64,000 nucleotides of DNA from Atrina japonica (GCA_030159075.1 BROG01000130.1:62001-126000); one strand, 5' to 3'; numbered from the stretch's first letter, positions 36,316 through 50,452 are shown. Numbers and translations are program-made. Notes: generated from the letters alone by a model not told the origin.

Positions 36316-36550
36316 GGGGGTCGAGTGGTTAGAGCATTGCGCTTTAAATCACAAGGCCTCTCACCTCTGGTTTGAATACCGCTAGGGTCATTTCGAATTA
36401 AGTGGGAAAGTTTGCCAGTTTTCTTGCGGAAAGTTGGTTGTCTTTACCCGTGTAACCGGGGTTTCTCCTCCACTAATAAAAACTAGACGCCATCATATGA
36501 CTGAAAGATTGTTGAGTATGGCGTAAAACAAAAAATCAAATCAAATCAAA
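36316..36550 (+). mobile_element. Near-complete tRNA-derived SINE
   Basis: Box A-like TCGAGTGGTTAGAGC is at 36321-36335 and box B-like GGTTTGAATACC at 36369-36380. The body follows: GGGAAAGTTTGCCAGTTTTC, TTGCGGAAAGTTGGTTGTC, GTTTCTCCTCCACTAATAAA and TGAGTATGGCGTAAAACA, ending in a simple (AATCA)n tail. It is the best-preserved member of this family in the window. Confidence 0.85.
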
Positions 36551-36809
36551 AATCTTCACCAATGCTATCAATATTTGGTCAGACATCGTAGGTAGATAAG
36601 TTTGGAGTGACATTTTTCATATTTTGCATGTAGGTAGCTGATAGGTAGACCCAAACATATCTTTGCATTTTAGTATAATGTAGTTGAATCTATGGCAGGA
36701 ATCGGAACAATTTTGTTAATTTTTGTTATAATATTTTAATGTATCTACATAAAATTCTTGAAGCATGAAAAATTTATATCTTGAACATCAGTTGCTACTC
36801 ACTTAATTT
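36551..36809. other. Intronic sequence between two SINE copies
   Basis: AT-rich, nothing recognised. Confidence 0.35.
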
Positions 36810-36905
36810 TCAGAAGGCATTCCTCCACAATTAAAACTGGTCTCCACCATATAACTGAAAAAAAATGTTGAGTGTGGCATAAAACCATGTAAACAAAAAC
36901 AAAAA
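36810..36905 (+). mobile_element. SINE 3' fragment
   Basis: ATTCCTCCACAATTAAAACT, CCACCATATAACTGAAA and TGTTGAGTGTGGCATAAAAC match the 3' third of the SINE at 36316-36550. Confidence 0.75.
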
Positions 36906-38459
36906 AATAAATGTACTTTACTCTTATTGTATGACAGTTGTTATTATAAAATCTTCTATTGTAACCCCTATAAAACATGGGATTCTACAATATTGGGTTT
37001 ATTTTCATTGAACACAAAGTCTAGTCCAGATTCATGTTGTTGCTCAAAAATGTCTTGAACACATTATTTCCTTACAAAGCAGCATGCTGTATAGCAGTTT
37101 TCCAATATATAAATTGAAACAGAATATGACCGGAGATATTTTGAAATGCTGATCATAAACTGCAACCAGAAATATTGACAATAATTATTATATTGTGGTG
37201 CCAACTTTACAATAAAAAAACTCATTAAAACTTCAACTCAGCAACATTCATATTGTGTGGCTTCTCATAAATGTTATGTAAAATTCCTAAAGTGTAAAAA
37301 ATTAAATGTATTTATTTTAAAAAGGAGATTATTTAAATGTTTAACAAAGGACACCTATCAAAGTTACTTTTAAGCTATGACAGCTACATAATATACCACC
37401 AAGAGAACAGAATGCAGGTGGCAGTTTAAGTATAATCCATATTTATATATAGAGAGTCAAAAAGTACAAAGATTGGGATATTTATTGCAACACCTAGTGA
37501 TAGAAATCTTCAGTTTGGTCCTCAAGCCATTCCTCATTTTTTAGTTCATCACTTCAGGTAATCTGATTCAGTGCAAAAGAGAATTCAATTTTGAACTGAT
37601 GATCGCAGGACTGCGGGGAGGGTGATTATATCCTACAAATTTACATTCCTGAATAGCAGCTGGTGTAACTTGTGGCACATGCACATTAGTATTGCCCTGA
37701 AGTCAAAATTTGGTTTTCTATCAACACTTGATGAACCAGAAAGTAGAATGAATTAATGGCAAAACAAAACAAAAAAGTATCTTGTAAGTCATAATCCTGT
37801 AGAAATAATGGGTATATCAAACAGACCAGTATCTCCTATAATCTTATAGAAATATGGATGTAGCAGAACGGACTACTGTCTGTCACTGCAAACCTGGAAA
37901 TTGCTTTTTTTTTAAGTTTTATATCAAAGAAACCATAAAATTATCCGTTATATTGCTATTTTATTTAAAGAATTTCATAGTAGTAATAAATTCTGCATTC
38001 AAATATGAAGGAGAGCCTCCAATACTCAAGATCCTAGTTAAACCCTTTATGATTTTCTGACCTCGATTAGCATTAATGACAGTGGCCATTGTTTTTGTTG
38101 ATCTTCTTTGGAACTGCCTATTATTTTATCATGGTGTATATATCTCATTACTCATAAGTCACCATAGACAGTGGATTGGCAAGACACCCCTGCACATGAA
38201 TTGACTCCTCCATTGACTTGCACAAAAGAACATTCTTTGTAAACATCAGGCTTCATTTCCATGAAAGATAATGAATAGAATTTAACACTCTGGGATCATT
38301 TAAGATTTACTGAATGTTGAAACGTAATCAGTGGGATAAGAGTTTATGACTCTGATAATTTTTAATGACTGTATGGATAAAGTAGCCAGTCTACAGCATT
38401 TTTACAAAATATTGACTAAAAACCACTTTCCAAAGTTGCTGGGACACACTTTTGTATTT
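36906..38459. other. Intronic sequence, nothing recognised
   Basis: AT-rich with no convincing exon; the 37854-38060 frame lacks support. Confidence 0.4.
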
Positions 38460-38975
38460 TATAATCAAATAGAAATATGGATTTAGCAAAATAGACCAGT
38501 ATCCCATAATCTCAGAAATATTGATGAAGAAAAACAGATTAGTATTCCATAATCTCATAGAAATGATGGATGTAGCAAAACAGACTAGTATTCCATAATC
38601 TCATAGAAATGATGGATGCAGCAAAAGAGACTAGTATTCCATAATCTCATAGAAATGATGGATGCAGCAAAATAGACTAGTATTCCATAATCTCATAGAA
38701 ATGATGGATGTAGCAAAACAGATTAGTATTCCATAATCTCATAGAAATGATGGATGTAGCAAAACAGATTAGTATTCCATAATCTCATAGAAATGATGGA
38801 TGTAGCAAAACAGACTAGTATTCCATAATCTCGTAGAAATGATGGATGTAGCAAAACAGACTAGTATTCCATAATCTCATAGAAATGATGGATGTAGCAA
38901 AACAGATTAGTATTCCATAATCTCATAGAAATGATTGATGTAGCAAAACAGACTAGTATCCCATAATATTGGACT
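38460..38975. repeat. 46-bp tandem array
   Basis: About 11 units of CATAATCTCATAGAAATGAT then GGATGTAGCAAAACAGACTA and GTATTC. Single diverged copies lie upstream, near 37790-37870 (AGAAATATGGATGTAGCA), which suggests the array grew from an older dispersed copy. Confidence 0.95.
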
Positions 38976-39987
38976 AAACTGGTTATAGCAAAATGTATCT
39001 GGAAGCCATGGATAAGACAGTACAATAGCTATACTCCATATAGCAAACCGAAGTTGTATCTCATAAATACAAAAGAAAACAAGATATATCCAAAAATAGC
39101 CATGACATTTTCATGTTAAGTTAAACTGTATGTATAGCTACTCTAAATTGTAATCCTTATTATCATAGGTAAATTGGATATATAACGACACAGATTGTAA
39201 ACCTTGCAATCACAGATATATTGAATATAGAAACACAGACTCGTATCCCTATGAAGAATATCCCTTGTTGCCATTCCGTACACGCAAAGTTGACACAGTG
39301 ACCCTAGAGAAAACAATGGGGAATTAAACATAGGTTAAACAGTACTGCAGCGCCAATGAATTGATGAGCGAATAAATCACTACAAAGATAAATGCAAGAA
39401 CTGTTTACAAATTGAAATGCTACTGCTTAATGCTCAAGGGAAAAGGTCTTGTCATTATTGTTTGTATAAAATTATTGGATGCATTCATGACTCTGTTTAC
39501 TGAAGTACATATTTCAAAGAGATAAAATCTTTGTATAGCTTTCTGGGTCATAAAACTCATTCTGATAGAAGGAGCTAAATGAAGAGATCTATGGCATTAC
39601 TTTTCAACCCAGGTGACGTTGATATGATGGACATAGGTCAGTTCCCACACATTCTGTGTTAGTGCCAGACACCAGTGTTTGTATATTATAAAGACAATCT
39701 GCTTAATTACAAGATACTATGGTAAATGTTATAAACATAATACCAAAGTCACTGTAAGGTACCAGTACACGTTTTTTCAAGAATTTCATGACAACGAAGT
39801 AATTTGTGATATATTGAAAGTCATGTCCGTACATGCTTACTTTAATTTTTGTATATTTGTAAGATTTCTTAATTAATCTGTAGTAAATCATATGGATTAT
39901 TTTTCTACTTTTCTTTCTTTCAGAATTTTGTTTGTTTGAAAAATGCTGTCTAAAACGCATGACTTTTTCTTCTTCAAAAAACCTTAA
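38976..39987. other. Intronic sequence, nothing recognised
   Basis: No exon was found. Confidence 0.4.
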
Positions 39988-40062
39988 TATAAAAAGTCTC
40001 AGATACCAAGGTATAAATCACTAGGATGTCTAGTATATAGGATAAGAATACGATATTTTCCC
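39988..40062 (-). mobile_element. Solo tail of the reverse-transcriptase element
   Basis: AAAAAGTCTCAGATACCAAG, GTATAAATC and TAGGATGTC match, in reverse complement, the 3' tail of the element at 60680-61275 (TTTATGCTTTGGTATCTGAG). The far half is degraded. Confidence 0.6.
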
Positions 40063-40330
40063 TCAATGCTATTTTTGTTTATTATCAGTTTGTGACTTGT
40101 ATCTATCACATCTTGCATCCGTCATTTTTATACAAACTTTCTGCCTTTTGCTGCAGAATATGTCTTCTAACCATTTCTTGATATGTATCATCTGCTACAG
40201 AGATCTATATATTGCAATCATATTTGTCTGCAAATGATTTTCTTTGCTGCAGATCAAGCATCTATCTTTCACAAATTATCAGTTTTCTGCTAAGGAGCGT
40301 AAATCACGTGTTACAGAAAATTTGTGTTGC

Positions 40331-40459
<129 letters not shown>

Positions 40460-40567
40460 TCACTGTCGCTTGAGAGCAAATATACCGAGTTATTTGTGTT
40501 GTCTCATTGTCATAAAGTGCTGTATTTTTTTATACAATGACTTTGATTGGACAAAGCGTATCACATG

Positions 40568-40760
40568 ACTATAGTAAAAACCGAGGTCCCGTGTCACAGT
40601 AGTTGTCGGCATGTGAAAGAACCCTCACTGCTCAGTGGCCGTAAGTACCGAGCATAGGCCAAATTATGAAGCCTTTCACCGGCATTTGGTCACGTCTCCA
40701 TATGAGTGAAATATTCTTGAGTGAGACGTTAAACAACAATACAACAACGACAACTATAAT
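40568..40760 (+). mobile_element. 5'-truncated SINE of the 'SINE-V' type seen at 47.9 kb
   Basis: GTCCCGTGTCACAGTAGTTG, GAACCCTCACTGCTCAGTGG, GAGCATAGGCCAAATTATGA, GGTCACGTCTCCATATGAGT and GAGACGTTAAACAACAATAC match the body and tail of the copy at 47882-48169. The tRNA-like head is missing. Confidence 0.8.
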
Positions 40761-41249
40761 CAAAGGTGCATATATTAACATCCCCATCAGAGTTTTCTTT
40801 CTGGTATGACGAGTTATTTCCATTCGTGATGCAAATATAAAATATTTCTCCAAAGTTTGACAGAAAACAGATGTATTCACTTTTCTTTTGAGGATAAGAT
40901 ACAATATTTGAATATGAAGAATTTTGTAAATACTACAGGAAATCGATGGAAAAAGCTTTATAGGAATTTTTCTAGAATATATGTAAATAGATTGATACAA
41001 TTATTGTAAATTAGAATTGATAAGAATAAAGTTGACATTGTTGTTTGTATGATATAAAATGCACTCATGCATAAGAATAATTCATTACCTAAACATTAAC
41101 TGTTAGTTCAAATGCTTTCTTAGGGTATTGTAATATAATGCATTTAAGGCTATAAATGTATAATTATTCAGGATTTCTTGTCTTTTATAACTGTTAACTT
41201 ATAACAAGTTGAATAATAGTCAATACATTGTAAAGAAATAAGTGATAGT

Positions 41250-41322
<73 letters not shown>

Positions 41323-42384
41323 TAAAAAAAAACTGGATGAGATCATCAGATATAAAATGCATATACAATATTCACAATGTCTACTTTCTTATCTTGAGAT
41401 GCACATTTCCAGTTGTTCAAACAGACAGTTAATTTTAGTAGTTGATATATGGTCTGTGTAAATGTTTTTGTCGTTAACATTACACAGTCACAAGGATACA
41501 AGCATGGCTGATAACATTAAGAATTACTTTTTATAACAGTAGAGTCAAGTTCGGTGTTAAGTAAATGTTTTTGAGAAAAAAACAATATCATGTCTGAACA
41601 ATTGAATATTTTTTTATATTGCTATGATAATTGCTGGTACTCTGGTGTTCTGTAACAAGCCATTGGTCTTTGATATACAAGAGAGAATTAAATAAAGTAA
41701 CATAATATTCTCTCCGGATCAGACCAGTTACATCATTGATAGATAACTTTTTGCATGAATATTGATGGATTGCAATGATGTAACAGATGGTGGTTTATAA
41801 TGTCATAAAGAACATTGTCGAACTGATGAATTATAGTAAGCAATCTTCTTGGATTGTGATCTATGACTGATCCGACGCCTGCAATACTGGGCTTTGGCTG
41901 TCAGCACAAGGTTACTTGGACTGCTATATGCTAGACAGTATCAGTAATAGCTCAGAAAGATTACGTCTTTACGATTACGTAGTTTTGATGTATTACAAAT
42001 CATGTATTTCAAGGGATGATTTTTTTCTCATCAGTAGAAGCTTTGAAAATATTTCTGTTTCCATTCCGAAGTCAGGAATGGTAAAAATGATCATTTTAGT
42101 CGGAATGGAACAAACAGTGCGTTACATTTACCGTTTCTGTTGATAATTCATTTATTTATTTATTTATTTTTCTCGAATGAAATTTAAAAAAATGTAATAA
42201 CTGTCTGACTCTTTATTTGCTTTTTCATTGGGACAGAGTTTCTTTAACTGTTACTCCACGGAATTATTTTTAGCAAAAACCAATAAAAAATCACAAACGG
42301 AATAGTTATGTCAGATACACAATCCTTATGGATTCTTTAGGAGGAATGGTCAAAGGTCAAGATTATCTTTATAGTAACTGTTGA
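40761..42384. other. Intronic sequence apart from the GA tract, nothing recognised
   Basis: AT-rich and without exon signals. A DR1-like TGGTCA-A-AGGTCA occurs at 42347-42359. Confidence 0.35.
41254..41319. repeat. (GA)n microsatellite
   Basis: About 66 bp of pure GA. Confidence 0.98.
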
Positions 42385-42500
42385 TCTGACTGAGGTGCTC
42401 TTTGACTGTGGACCCGCGGTGGGCATGACCAGTCAACAAGGAATGCTTACTCCTTTATGGCATATGATGCCACTTCTGTATTTTCCGAGATCTATGTTTT
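42385..42500 (+). mobile_element. Fragment of the reverse-transcriptase element, 3' part
   Basis: TTTGACTGTGGACCCGCGGT, GGGCATGACCAGTCAACAAG and GAATGCTTACTCCTTTATGG match 61095-61165 (GGACTTGACTGTGGACTCAC onwards) with several changes. Confidence 0.7.
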
Positions 42501-43254
42501 TCCCGCATTCAACTGATTGGTATATTGTCTTCTGAACTTTTTAACATTAATACATTGGTGTTTGTTGTTTTATAAAGCAGGGTTTCCGTTGTTCACCAGT
42601 TAATTTATCATTTAATATATGTGTAAAAGTGATTTTCTGTTTCACGTTAATCTATTATTATTGTGTCATACTAGTTTCACGTGTAATAAAAAGGTTGTTT
42701 CTTGTTTGAAATAAATTCAATATTTATTTCTTTGTTTTTATCTTCCAAGCAATCTTTAACCAGTCAAATAAAGTCACAAAATGTAATGTTCAATTTTTCT
42801 GAATTTATATTTTTCAAAATGTTTGATTCTTTTAGTATCTTCCATTTCTGTTTGAAACATCTGCAGTTTTGATGAATAGTGTATATCACCCCTCCAGCTA
42901 ATATTGTGTGTAATTGCTGAATCTTAGTTATATCACTGTCGCAATTGTCATTGTCTTCATTCAGTCTGATGGATGCATCAGTCAAATTGCTATACAGAAT
43001 TGCTGATGTGTACCTAAAGCTATCCTGTATTATAATACTCTTAGATAATTAGGTTAGGACATTAATTGTTATGTCTTTTTATTATTTGTATTTAATTTAT
43101 TTTTGTTTTACTTTCATCTTCTTGATCTTTTTTATTCATTTATTTCTCTGTATATTATAATGTTGCTTATTTATTGAATTAATTAATGAATTACTGAATT
43201 GATTTATAATAAGTAAAAACCTTTAGTTCTGTTTAAAAACAAAATGGGCTTACA
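42501..43254. other. Intronic sequence, nothing recognised
   Basis: AT-rich with no exon. Confidence 0.4.
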
Positions 43255-43860
43255 TGTGTTCAGTACATATATCAAATTACTTTACACGCATGTAGTACAT
43301 ATATATCAAAGCCCTTTACATACGTGCAGTACATATATCAAAAGCACTTTAAACATATATAGTACATATATTAAAAGCAGTGTACACACGTGCGAAACAT
43401 CTATAGTACATATATCAAAAGCACTTTACACACGTGCAGTACATATATCAAAAGCACATTTGTAGTTTAAATGCATGCATTGATTATTTCAAAAACACTT
43501 CACACACAGCACACATATCAAAAGCAATTAACACACAAACATATCAAAAGCTCTTTATACACATGCAATGCATATATCAAAAGCACTTTACATGCGTCCA
43601 GTACATATATCAAAAACACTGCATACGAGCAGTACATATGTCAAAGGCTCTTTACAAAAGTGCAGTACATATGTCAAAGGCTCTTTACAAAAGTGCAGTA
43701 CATATATCAAAAGATCTGAACACACATACAGTACATATACCAAACGCTCTTTACACACATACAAGGCATATATCAAAAGTACTCTACATGTGTGTAGTAC
43801 ATATACCTAATAAATTTACACACATGCAGAACATATATCAATAGCACTTTAAACGTGTGT
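43255..43860. repeat. ~32-39-bp tandem array
   Basis: About 17 units of GTACATATATCAAAAGCACT then TTACACACGTGCA with much length variation. Frames such as STYIKSTLHA on it are spurious. Confidence 0.92.
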
Positions 43861-44649
43861 CCCCTGAAGGGTCAGTTGTAAATGTGAATCCTGTAGGGTA
43901 ATTGTTAAATATTAAATTCTTGTATAATTCTTCAAATGTTGATTTCACATATTTAGTACAGTGATTTGAAAAAAAAAACACGATTTAGTAAATGCATAAT
44001 GTTTCGTATAATAATTCGGAAAGAAATAGGACAACAAGTTTTCATACTTCTCGAAGAAAGAGATATATAATATTGACCTTATTTTTATGGGAAGTATATT
44101 TCAAATTGTTCTTGAAGATTAATCACATTCCATCATATTTGACTGATCTTTTCAATCAGCTTTGTCTGATAACACTAAGATCCATTTCCTCTTACAAATC
44201 CTTGCAGCAGTAAATCCCGGAATTGCGTACACAAAGTCAATATACATTTATACTTATAGTTACGAAATACACTGCCTATAGTGTTTGTGAAGGTCTACAA
44301 AACATTAGTAAGAGTCAATACTTATATGTTTACTTACAGTTACAAACAACTTTAATATTTCCATGGGTTTAAAACGTTACTTCATGTCAATATTGACATG
44401 TGTATTTACAGTTGCAAATTACTATGCTACTAATTTTTGTAATCTGTGTCAGTGTTTGTATTTACATACCAGTGCTAGTGTTGAGGGCTATAAAACATGA
44501 CCTTAAAATCATTTTTATATTAATACTTGTATTTGTATGTATGAAACAACAAACATTTTCAAGAATATTCTAACCGGTATAAATATGATAATATATCTAA
44601 TTACATGGAATTTTTGCTAACAACTCTATATGCCTTCGAGATCAGAGAC
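43861..44649. other. Intronic sequence, nothing recognised
   Basis: Loose repeats of TTACAGTTACAAA and GTCAATA are visible near 44240-44410. No exon. Confidence 0.4.
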
Positions 44650-44659
44650 CAGAGAAACG

Positions 44660-45545
44660 TATCGCTGTTTGTCTGTCTGTTATTGTCTTTTAGTCCATCT
44701 TTTTGCCAGTTTGTTTGTCTTCCCATTTGTTTGCCTGGTCATCCGGTTATCTTTTTATCTGGTTGTTTGTATGTCCATTTGTTTGTCTTCCCATGTGTTT
44801 GTCTGGTCATCCGGTTATCTTTTTATCCATCTGGTTGTTTGTATGTCCATTTGTTTGTCTTCCCATGTGTTTGTCTGGTCATCCGGTTATCTTTTTATCC
44901 ATCTGGTTGTTTGTATGTCCATTTGTTTGTCTTCCCATGTGTTTGTCTGGTCATCCGGTTATCTTTTTATCCATCTGGTTGTTTGTATGTCATTTTGTTT
45001 GTCTTCCCATTTGTTTGCCTGGTCATCCGGTTATCTTTTTATCTGGTTGTTTGTATGTCCATTTGTTTGTCTTCCCATGTGTTTGTCTGGTCATCCGGTT
45101 ATCTTTTTATCCATCTGGTTGTTTGTATGTCATTTTGTTTGTCTTCCCATTTGTTTGTCTGGTCATCCGGTTATCTTTTTTATATGGTTGTTTGTATGTC
45201 CATTTGTTTGTCTTCCCATTTGTTTGTCTGGTCATCCGGTTATCTTTTTATCCATCTGGTTGTTTGTATGTCCATCTGTATGTCTTCCCATCTGTTTGTC
45301 TTTTTTTTACTTTTGTCCATCTGTTTTTCCATGTTTGTCCTTTTGATACTTTTTGTCTGTGCGCCCATCTGTTTGTCATTTTGTCGTTTTTTCTATCCCT
45401 GTCTGTTTGTCCATCTTTTTGTCAATCTCTTTCTGTTGTCTGTCCGTCTTTGTACATCTCTTTGTCCATCTCTCCGTCTGTTGTCTGTCCATGTCTTTGT
45501 CAATCTCTTTGTCTGTTTGTCCATCTCTCTGTCTGTTTGCAGCAT
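44660..45545. repeat. 72-bp tandem array passing into (GTCTGTTT)n-like sequence
   Basis: From about 44715 to 45300 the unit is GTCTTCCCATGTGTTTGTCT, GGTCATCCGGTTATCTTTTT, ATCCATCTGGTTGTTTGTAT, GTCCATTTGTTT. Shorter units lack CCATC. From 45300 it degrades into GTC-TGT-TTG/CCATCT words. All three plus-strand frames stay open (up to 319 codons), because T/G/C-rich units contain no stop. The hydrophobic Cys/Phe/Leu-rich product is not a real membrane protein. It ends about 300 bp before the last exon. Confidence 0.95.
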
Positions 45546-45850
45546 TTTGATTTCTAACAGATGAGTTTCTTTTGTCACTGTTTACCCAACTTTGTCTTAT
45601 TCCTTTATATTAATATCAGATGAATCATTCTATTGGTAACATTCGAAAATATTTCTTAACGTTAGTTATGAGACTTCAGAATCTTCATAATTTTGATGAA
45701 TTCTGTTCCGATCTTAGTATCGCCAATATGCCCCTGCGTTATGTATAGGAGAATTACAAATGAATATAAAATGAAATACAAATATCTCTGGCTTTTTATT
45801 ATGCTTTCAAGGATTGTATTTTATCTTTATTTGTATCTTATATTTTGCAG

Positions 45851-45928
45851 TATATAAAGAAACATAGGAAGAAAAAACTTACTTTCAAACAAGCACTTAA
45901 AATGGTGGAAAGAGAGCAGGGTCTTTGA
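45851..45928 (+). CDS. C19orf44: DUF4614 / C19orf44-like protein, last coding exon
   Basis: A strong acceptor (TTATATTTTGCAG, to 45850) opens a 78-bp exon with 25 codons and a TGA stop at 45926-45928. The phase (0) matches the codon-boundary donor at 17724. The peptide runs YIKKHRKKKLT, then FKQALKMVEREQGL, then stop. It continues the family pattern after 'TLEDTKR': a YI-R/K-rich segment followed by LT...AL..V..E and the C-terminus, as I recall for C19orf44 orthologues. The short size and 28-kb separation mean an automated predictor could miss it. I searched by eye between 17.7 and 45.8 kb and found no better last exon. Spliced RNA reads joining 17724 to 45851 would settle it. Confidence 0.75.
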   Translation, partial: YIKKHRKKKLTFKQALKMVEREQGL

Positions 45929-46285
45929 CACGACAGGTTTAACTACCGTATGAATGTCAACAGAACAGTCTGGACTGGTACAAATAAAGGTATCGCTATG
46001 ATACGTCTACAGAGTGATGATTCAAGTAGCCCATTGCCAGTAATTTTAGCTAAACGTAGAAATAATTGGACCGCTGGTGATGGCAACAAAAGACAATGGC
46101 TTACAAATTAGATAAAAAGTAAGCGATTCTTTTAATGTGTCGTCTTCAAGGAGCAATTGAGATTTTATAACGATTGTTGAATGTGAAAGCAGTTTTATGT
46201 TCGCGTCAGTCTGCTCTAACGTGAACTTTAGTCTGGTAAATGATCAATGTGATATTTTTGTAATAAATATGTTATAAACTTAACC
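45929..46285 (+). other. 3' UTR and polyadenylation signals of the DUF4614 gene
   Basis: After the stop codon the sequence is AT-rich and non-coding. AATAAA hexamers occur at 45983-45988 and 46262-46267. The second is followed within 30 bases by a G/T-rich stretch (GGTTGTCGTTATTTG), the usual arrangement for cleavage, so I place the transcript end near 46285. This is an inference; the earlier hexamer could be used instead. Confidence 0.5.
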
Positions 46286-47744
46286 GGTTGTCGTTATTTG
46301 ATAAAATAAGAAATAGTCAAATTGTGATAATTGACAGTCATTGTGAAAATGATATAACTACTCACTTTATTTGTTCTTTAAGTTACAAGACGTGCCCCCT
46401 GAGGACAGAGAACAGTGTTGTGTTCTTGTCTCTCTTGAGTGTATATGTTGTGGGCACAGCATTGCGACATAGTTCATCTCAAGACATCTCATCTCTAGAT
46501 ACCACACGTTGGATCCTTCCTGTTGAAGGCGCTCAGTCTACAAATACTTGTAGGAGGTTGATGTTCTCTTCAAGGGTATATTAAAACTACCTACCACTTT
46601 ATGAATTGATTACTAAACAGACTGGTCTCTTGAATTTTCTCTTTTTTCATCAGGGGATATAGTTCTACAACAATTTATAAACAATGGAGCTTTGTATAAC
46701 CTTGCACTTTAAGTCGACACGTAAGCTACATTGTTTATGTCTGTGTGTAGGTTTAGAATCGTGGTAATGCGTTTACACATGACGTTGATGTTTTACAGTA
46801 TGTGCAACTTGTAACAAGTTTCAGCTTCTCTTTAGTTGTTCCGGACATTCCTACCAGTCATATAATTTTCCTTATTGTAAGCTTAAATACATATTAAAGG
46901 TAATGGTTAAGTTTTATTTAATAAAAAGAAATGACAATTGTCAATATAACTACTAAGAAAAACACATTAAAACTTTCTTTGGTAACGCCCAACCTATAAT
47001 TTTTACTTGCTTTATATACATATATCCTTATACTTGGTAGAATGGTCCTTATGGTAAGACAGTGTCAATGTCATAATGTGATATAAAGGAAAAGGTAGGC
47101 TAAGACTAATTTGATGCTGGTGTAATATGTTTCTAATGTTCAATTTGTGCAACTTCATTCTTTACACATATTTCTATGGACAGTTGTGCCATTTCACACA
47201 TGTCATTTTATGTCATCTTGAACTTGTATGGATCTTGACCGAGCCATGGTTTTCGAATAGTTTACTTGTGCAAATTTATTTTTAGCAAAAACTGCAACCG
47301 CATGTAAAACTAAATAAAAATAGCAGGTATATTTTGTTTTTGTCACTCGGTTATAATAGTTTCCATGATAGTTGAATGCATTTTGCAAGAAAAGGTTGAA
47401 TGTATTATGTCATACATTTTAAACTTACTTCTACATTCATACGAGGCAAGATAAATATAGCGATTTCTAAAACTGAAAAACCTATAATTTCCCTCATAAC
47501 TCCTGTCAGTATGTGGCAGAGATGAAAAACGTTTAAAGTTAATCACTCACAATCCAGTGTCCATTTGCCTTGATCGCATGAAATATGATTTCCTTAATAT
47601 AATGAAAATAGCACTCTTGCCAATTGTCAAACAAGAAATGCATGTATTTCTAAACGTACATTTCTTACATATATATATGCAATAATCCGGGTATTTCTAT
47701 ATTATCAGCGCTGTATGGCAACGCAATTATGTACACGTACTGGC
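46286..47744. other. 3' flank, nothing firmly recognised
   Basis: A 98-codon frame at 46288-46584 has mixed composition and ends at TAA, but it has no splice acceptor, start context or family match that I can see. The rest is AT-rich. Confidence 0.4.
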
Positions 47745-47881
47745 ATCTGTGACATATCATTAGCTGTATCTCGTTGTTGGCTGCATCACGCCATTAGCTG
47801 TGTCACGTCACTAGCTGTGTCACATAATTAGCTGTGTTAAGTCATTAACTGTCACATTTTTATCTGTGTCATGTCACTAGC
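47745..47881. repeat. ~20-bp tandem array, left part
   Basis: Units of TTAGCTGTGTCACGTCACTA vary in sequence. The array is interrupted by a SINE and resumes at 48170. Confidence 0.85.
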
Positions 47882-48169
47882 AGGGTTGAGCCGACCTGGC
47901 TCAGTCGGTAGTGGACTCGAATCTTGATCGTGAGGTCATGAGTTCCGAGTCCAGCCGGCGGCAGATTGGTTTCCTGTGCTTCGGATGAGGCAGTAAAAAT
48001 CGAGATTCCGTGTCAATGTGTGTCGGCACGCTAAAGAACACTCACTGCTCAATGGCCGTAAATGCAGAGCATAGGCCAAAATTTGAAGCCCTTCACGGAA
48101 AAATTGGTTACGTCTCCATATGATTGAAATATTATTGAGTGGGACGTTAACAATAAACAAACAAATAAA
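47882..48169 (+). mobile_element. Full-length tRNA-derived SINE with target-site duplication
   Basis: Box A TGGCTCAGTCGG lies at 47897-47908 and box B-like AGTTCCGAGTCC at 47941-47952. A conserved body follows: CACTCACTGCTCAATGGCCG, AGCATAGGCCAAAATTTGAA, GTTACGTCTCCATATGATTG, GAGTGGGACGTTAACAATAA. The tail is A-rich (ACAAACAAATAAA). CACTAGC at 47875-47881 and 48170-48176 is a 7-bp target-site duplication. The source tRNA cannot be settled by eye. Confidence 0.88.
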
Positions 48170-48245
48170 CACTAGCTGAGTCACGTCGTTATCTGGCATG
48201 CCATTAACTGTGTCATGCCATTAGTTGTGTCACGTCGTCAGCTGC
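48170..48245. repeat. ~20-bp tandem array, right part
   Basis: CACTAGCTGAGTCACGTCGT and ATTAGTTGTGTCACGTCGTC continue the array broken at 47881. Confidence 0.85.
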
Positions 48246-49729
<1,484 letters not shown>

Positions 49730-50450
49730 TTCTCCCTGTTGTAATGCCAAACCCGCATAACGCCGCTATTTCTTAATATAATTCCCCTTTGTAACGCCAA
49801 AACCCGTATACCACCATCCGCCACCGATTCATCGGTACAAATGGTCATTTATGCATGTTAAATCCCTCGAACATATCGTCAGACAAGATGAATAAAAGGT
49901 CCTAGTAAAACCGTTAGCCGATGGTAGCTTGTTTACGTCATACTTCGAGTGCAAAGGGAGATAGGGGAGTGTCATAAACTGGTATTCGGTTGTATGAACA
50001 AAGTATAGAAGTCAAACGGGGACCAGCTCACGAGTGTCATGCTTCCGTAAGAGTTGGAAAAAATCAACACGTCAAGAAATAATTATGAGTAGGACCTAGA
50101 TGAGATATATGAACTTAAACCCTTTGTAATATCGGCCTGTCATAGAGTTATTTTAAACAAAAACAATGAAAGTTAACATGAGAAATGTTTCCGGGCTAAT
50201 GTAAAAAACAGATCTAGAATTTCCGGCCTTCGAACATGTAATAGGATTGCCAAGTTGCCCAGATTCAAACAATAGACAAAATATCCGAATTTACGATATT
50301 TAGTTATAAATAGGATATTATATACATCAGGGATTAAAAATATGTCAAGATGAAAACGACAACACCTAGAAAATAGTAAACCTCGATATATTCTAAACAT
50401 ATTATATCGCCAAACTTCAGGTAAAACAAGAGGTGGCGGTTTATCGGGTG

Positions 50451-50452
<2 letters not shown>
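49730..50452. other. 3' flank, nothing firmly recognised
   Basis: TGTAATGCCAAACCCGCATA and TGTAACGCCAAAACCCGTAT (49740, 49791) are a short diverged direct repeat. No gene. Confidence 0.35.

Noticed and set aside
44605..45564. 319-codon plus-strand frame resembling a multi-pass membrane protein
   Set aside because: It is the 72-bp T/G-rich repeat; three frames are open at once and there is no non-repeat coding flank.
46288..46584. 98-codon plus-strand frame after the 3' UTR
   Set aside because: Composition is mixed but there is no splice acceptor, no start context and no recognisable domain; it is most likely a repeat relic or chance.
47890..47960. tRNA gene candidate
   Set aside because: A and B boxes are present, but the sequence runs into a SINE body and lacks a proper cloverleaf. 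The same holds for 57040-57110, 36316-36385 and 54490-54560.
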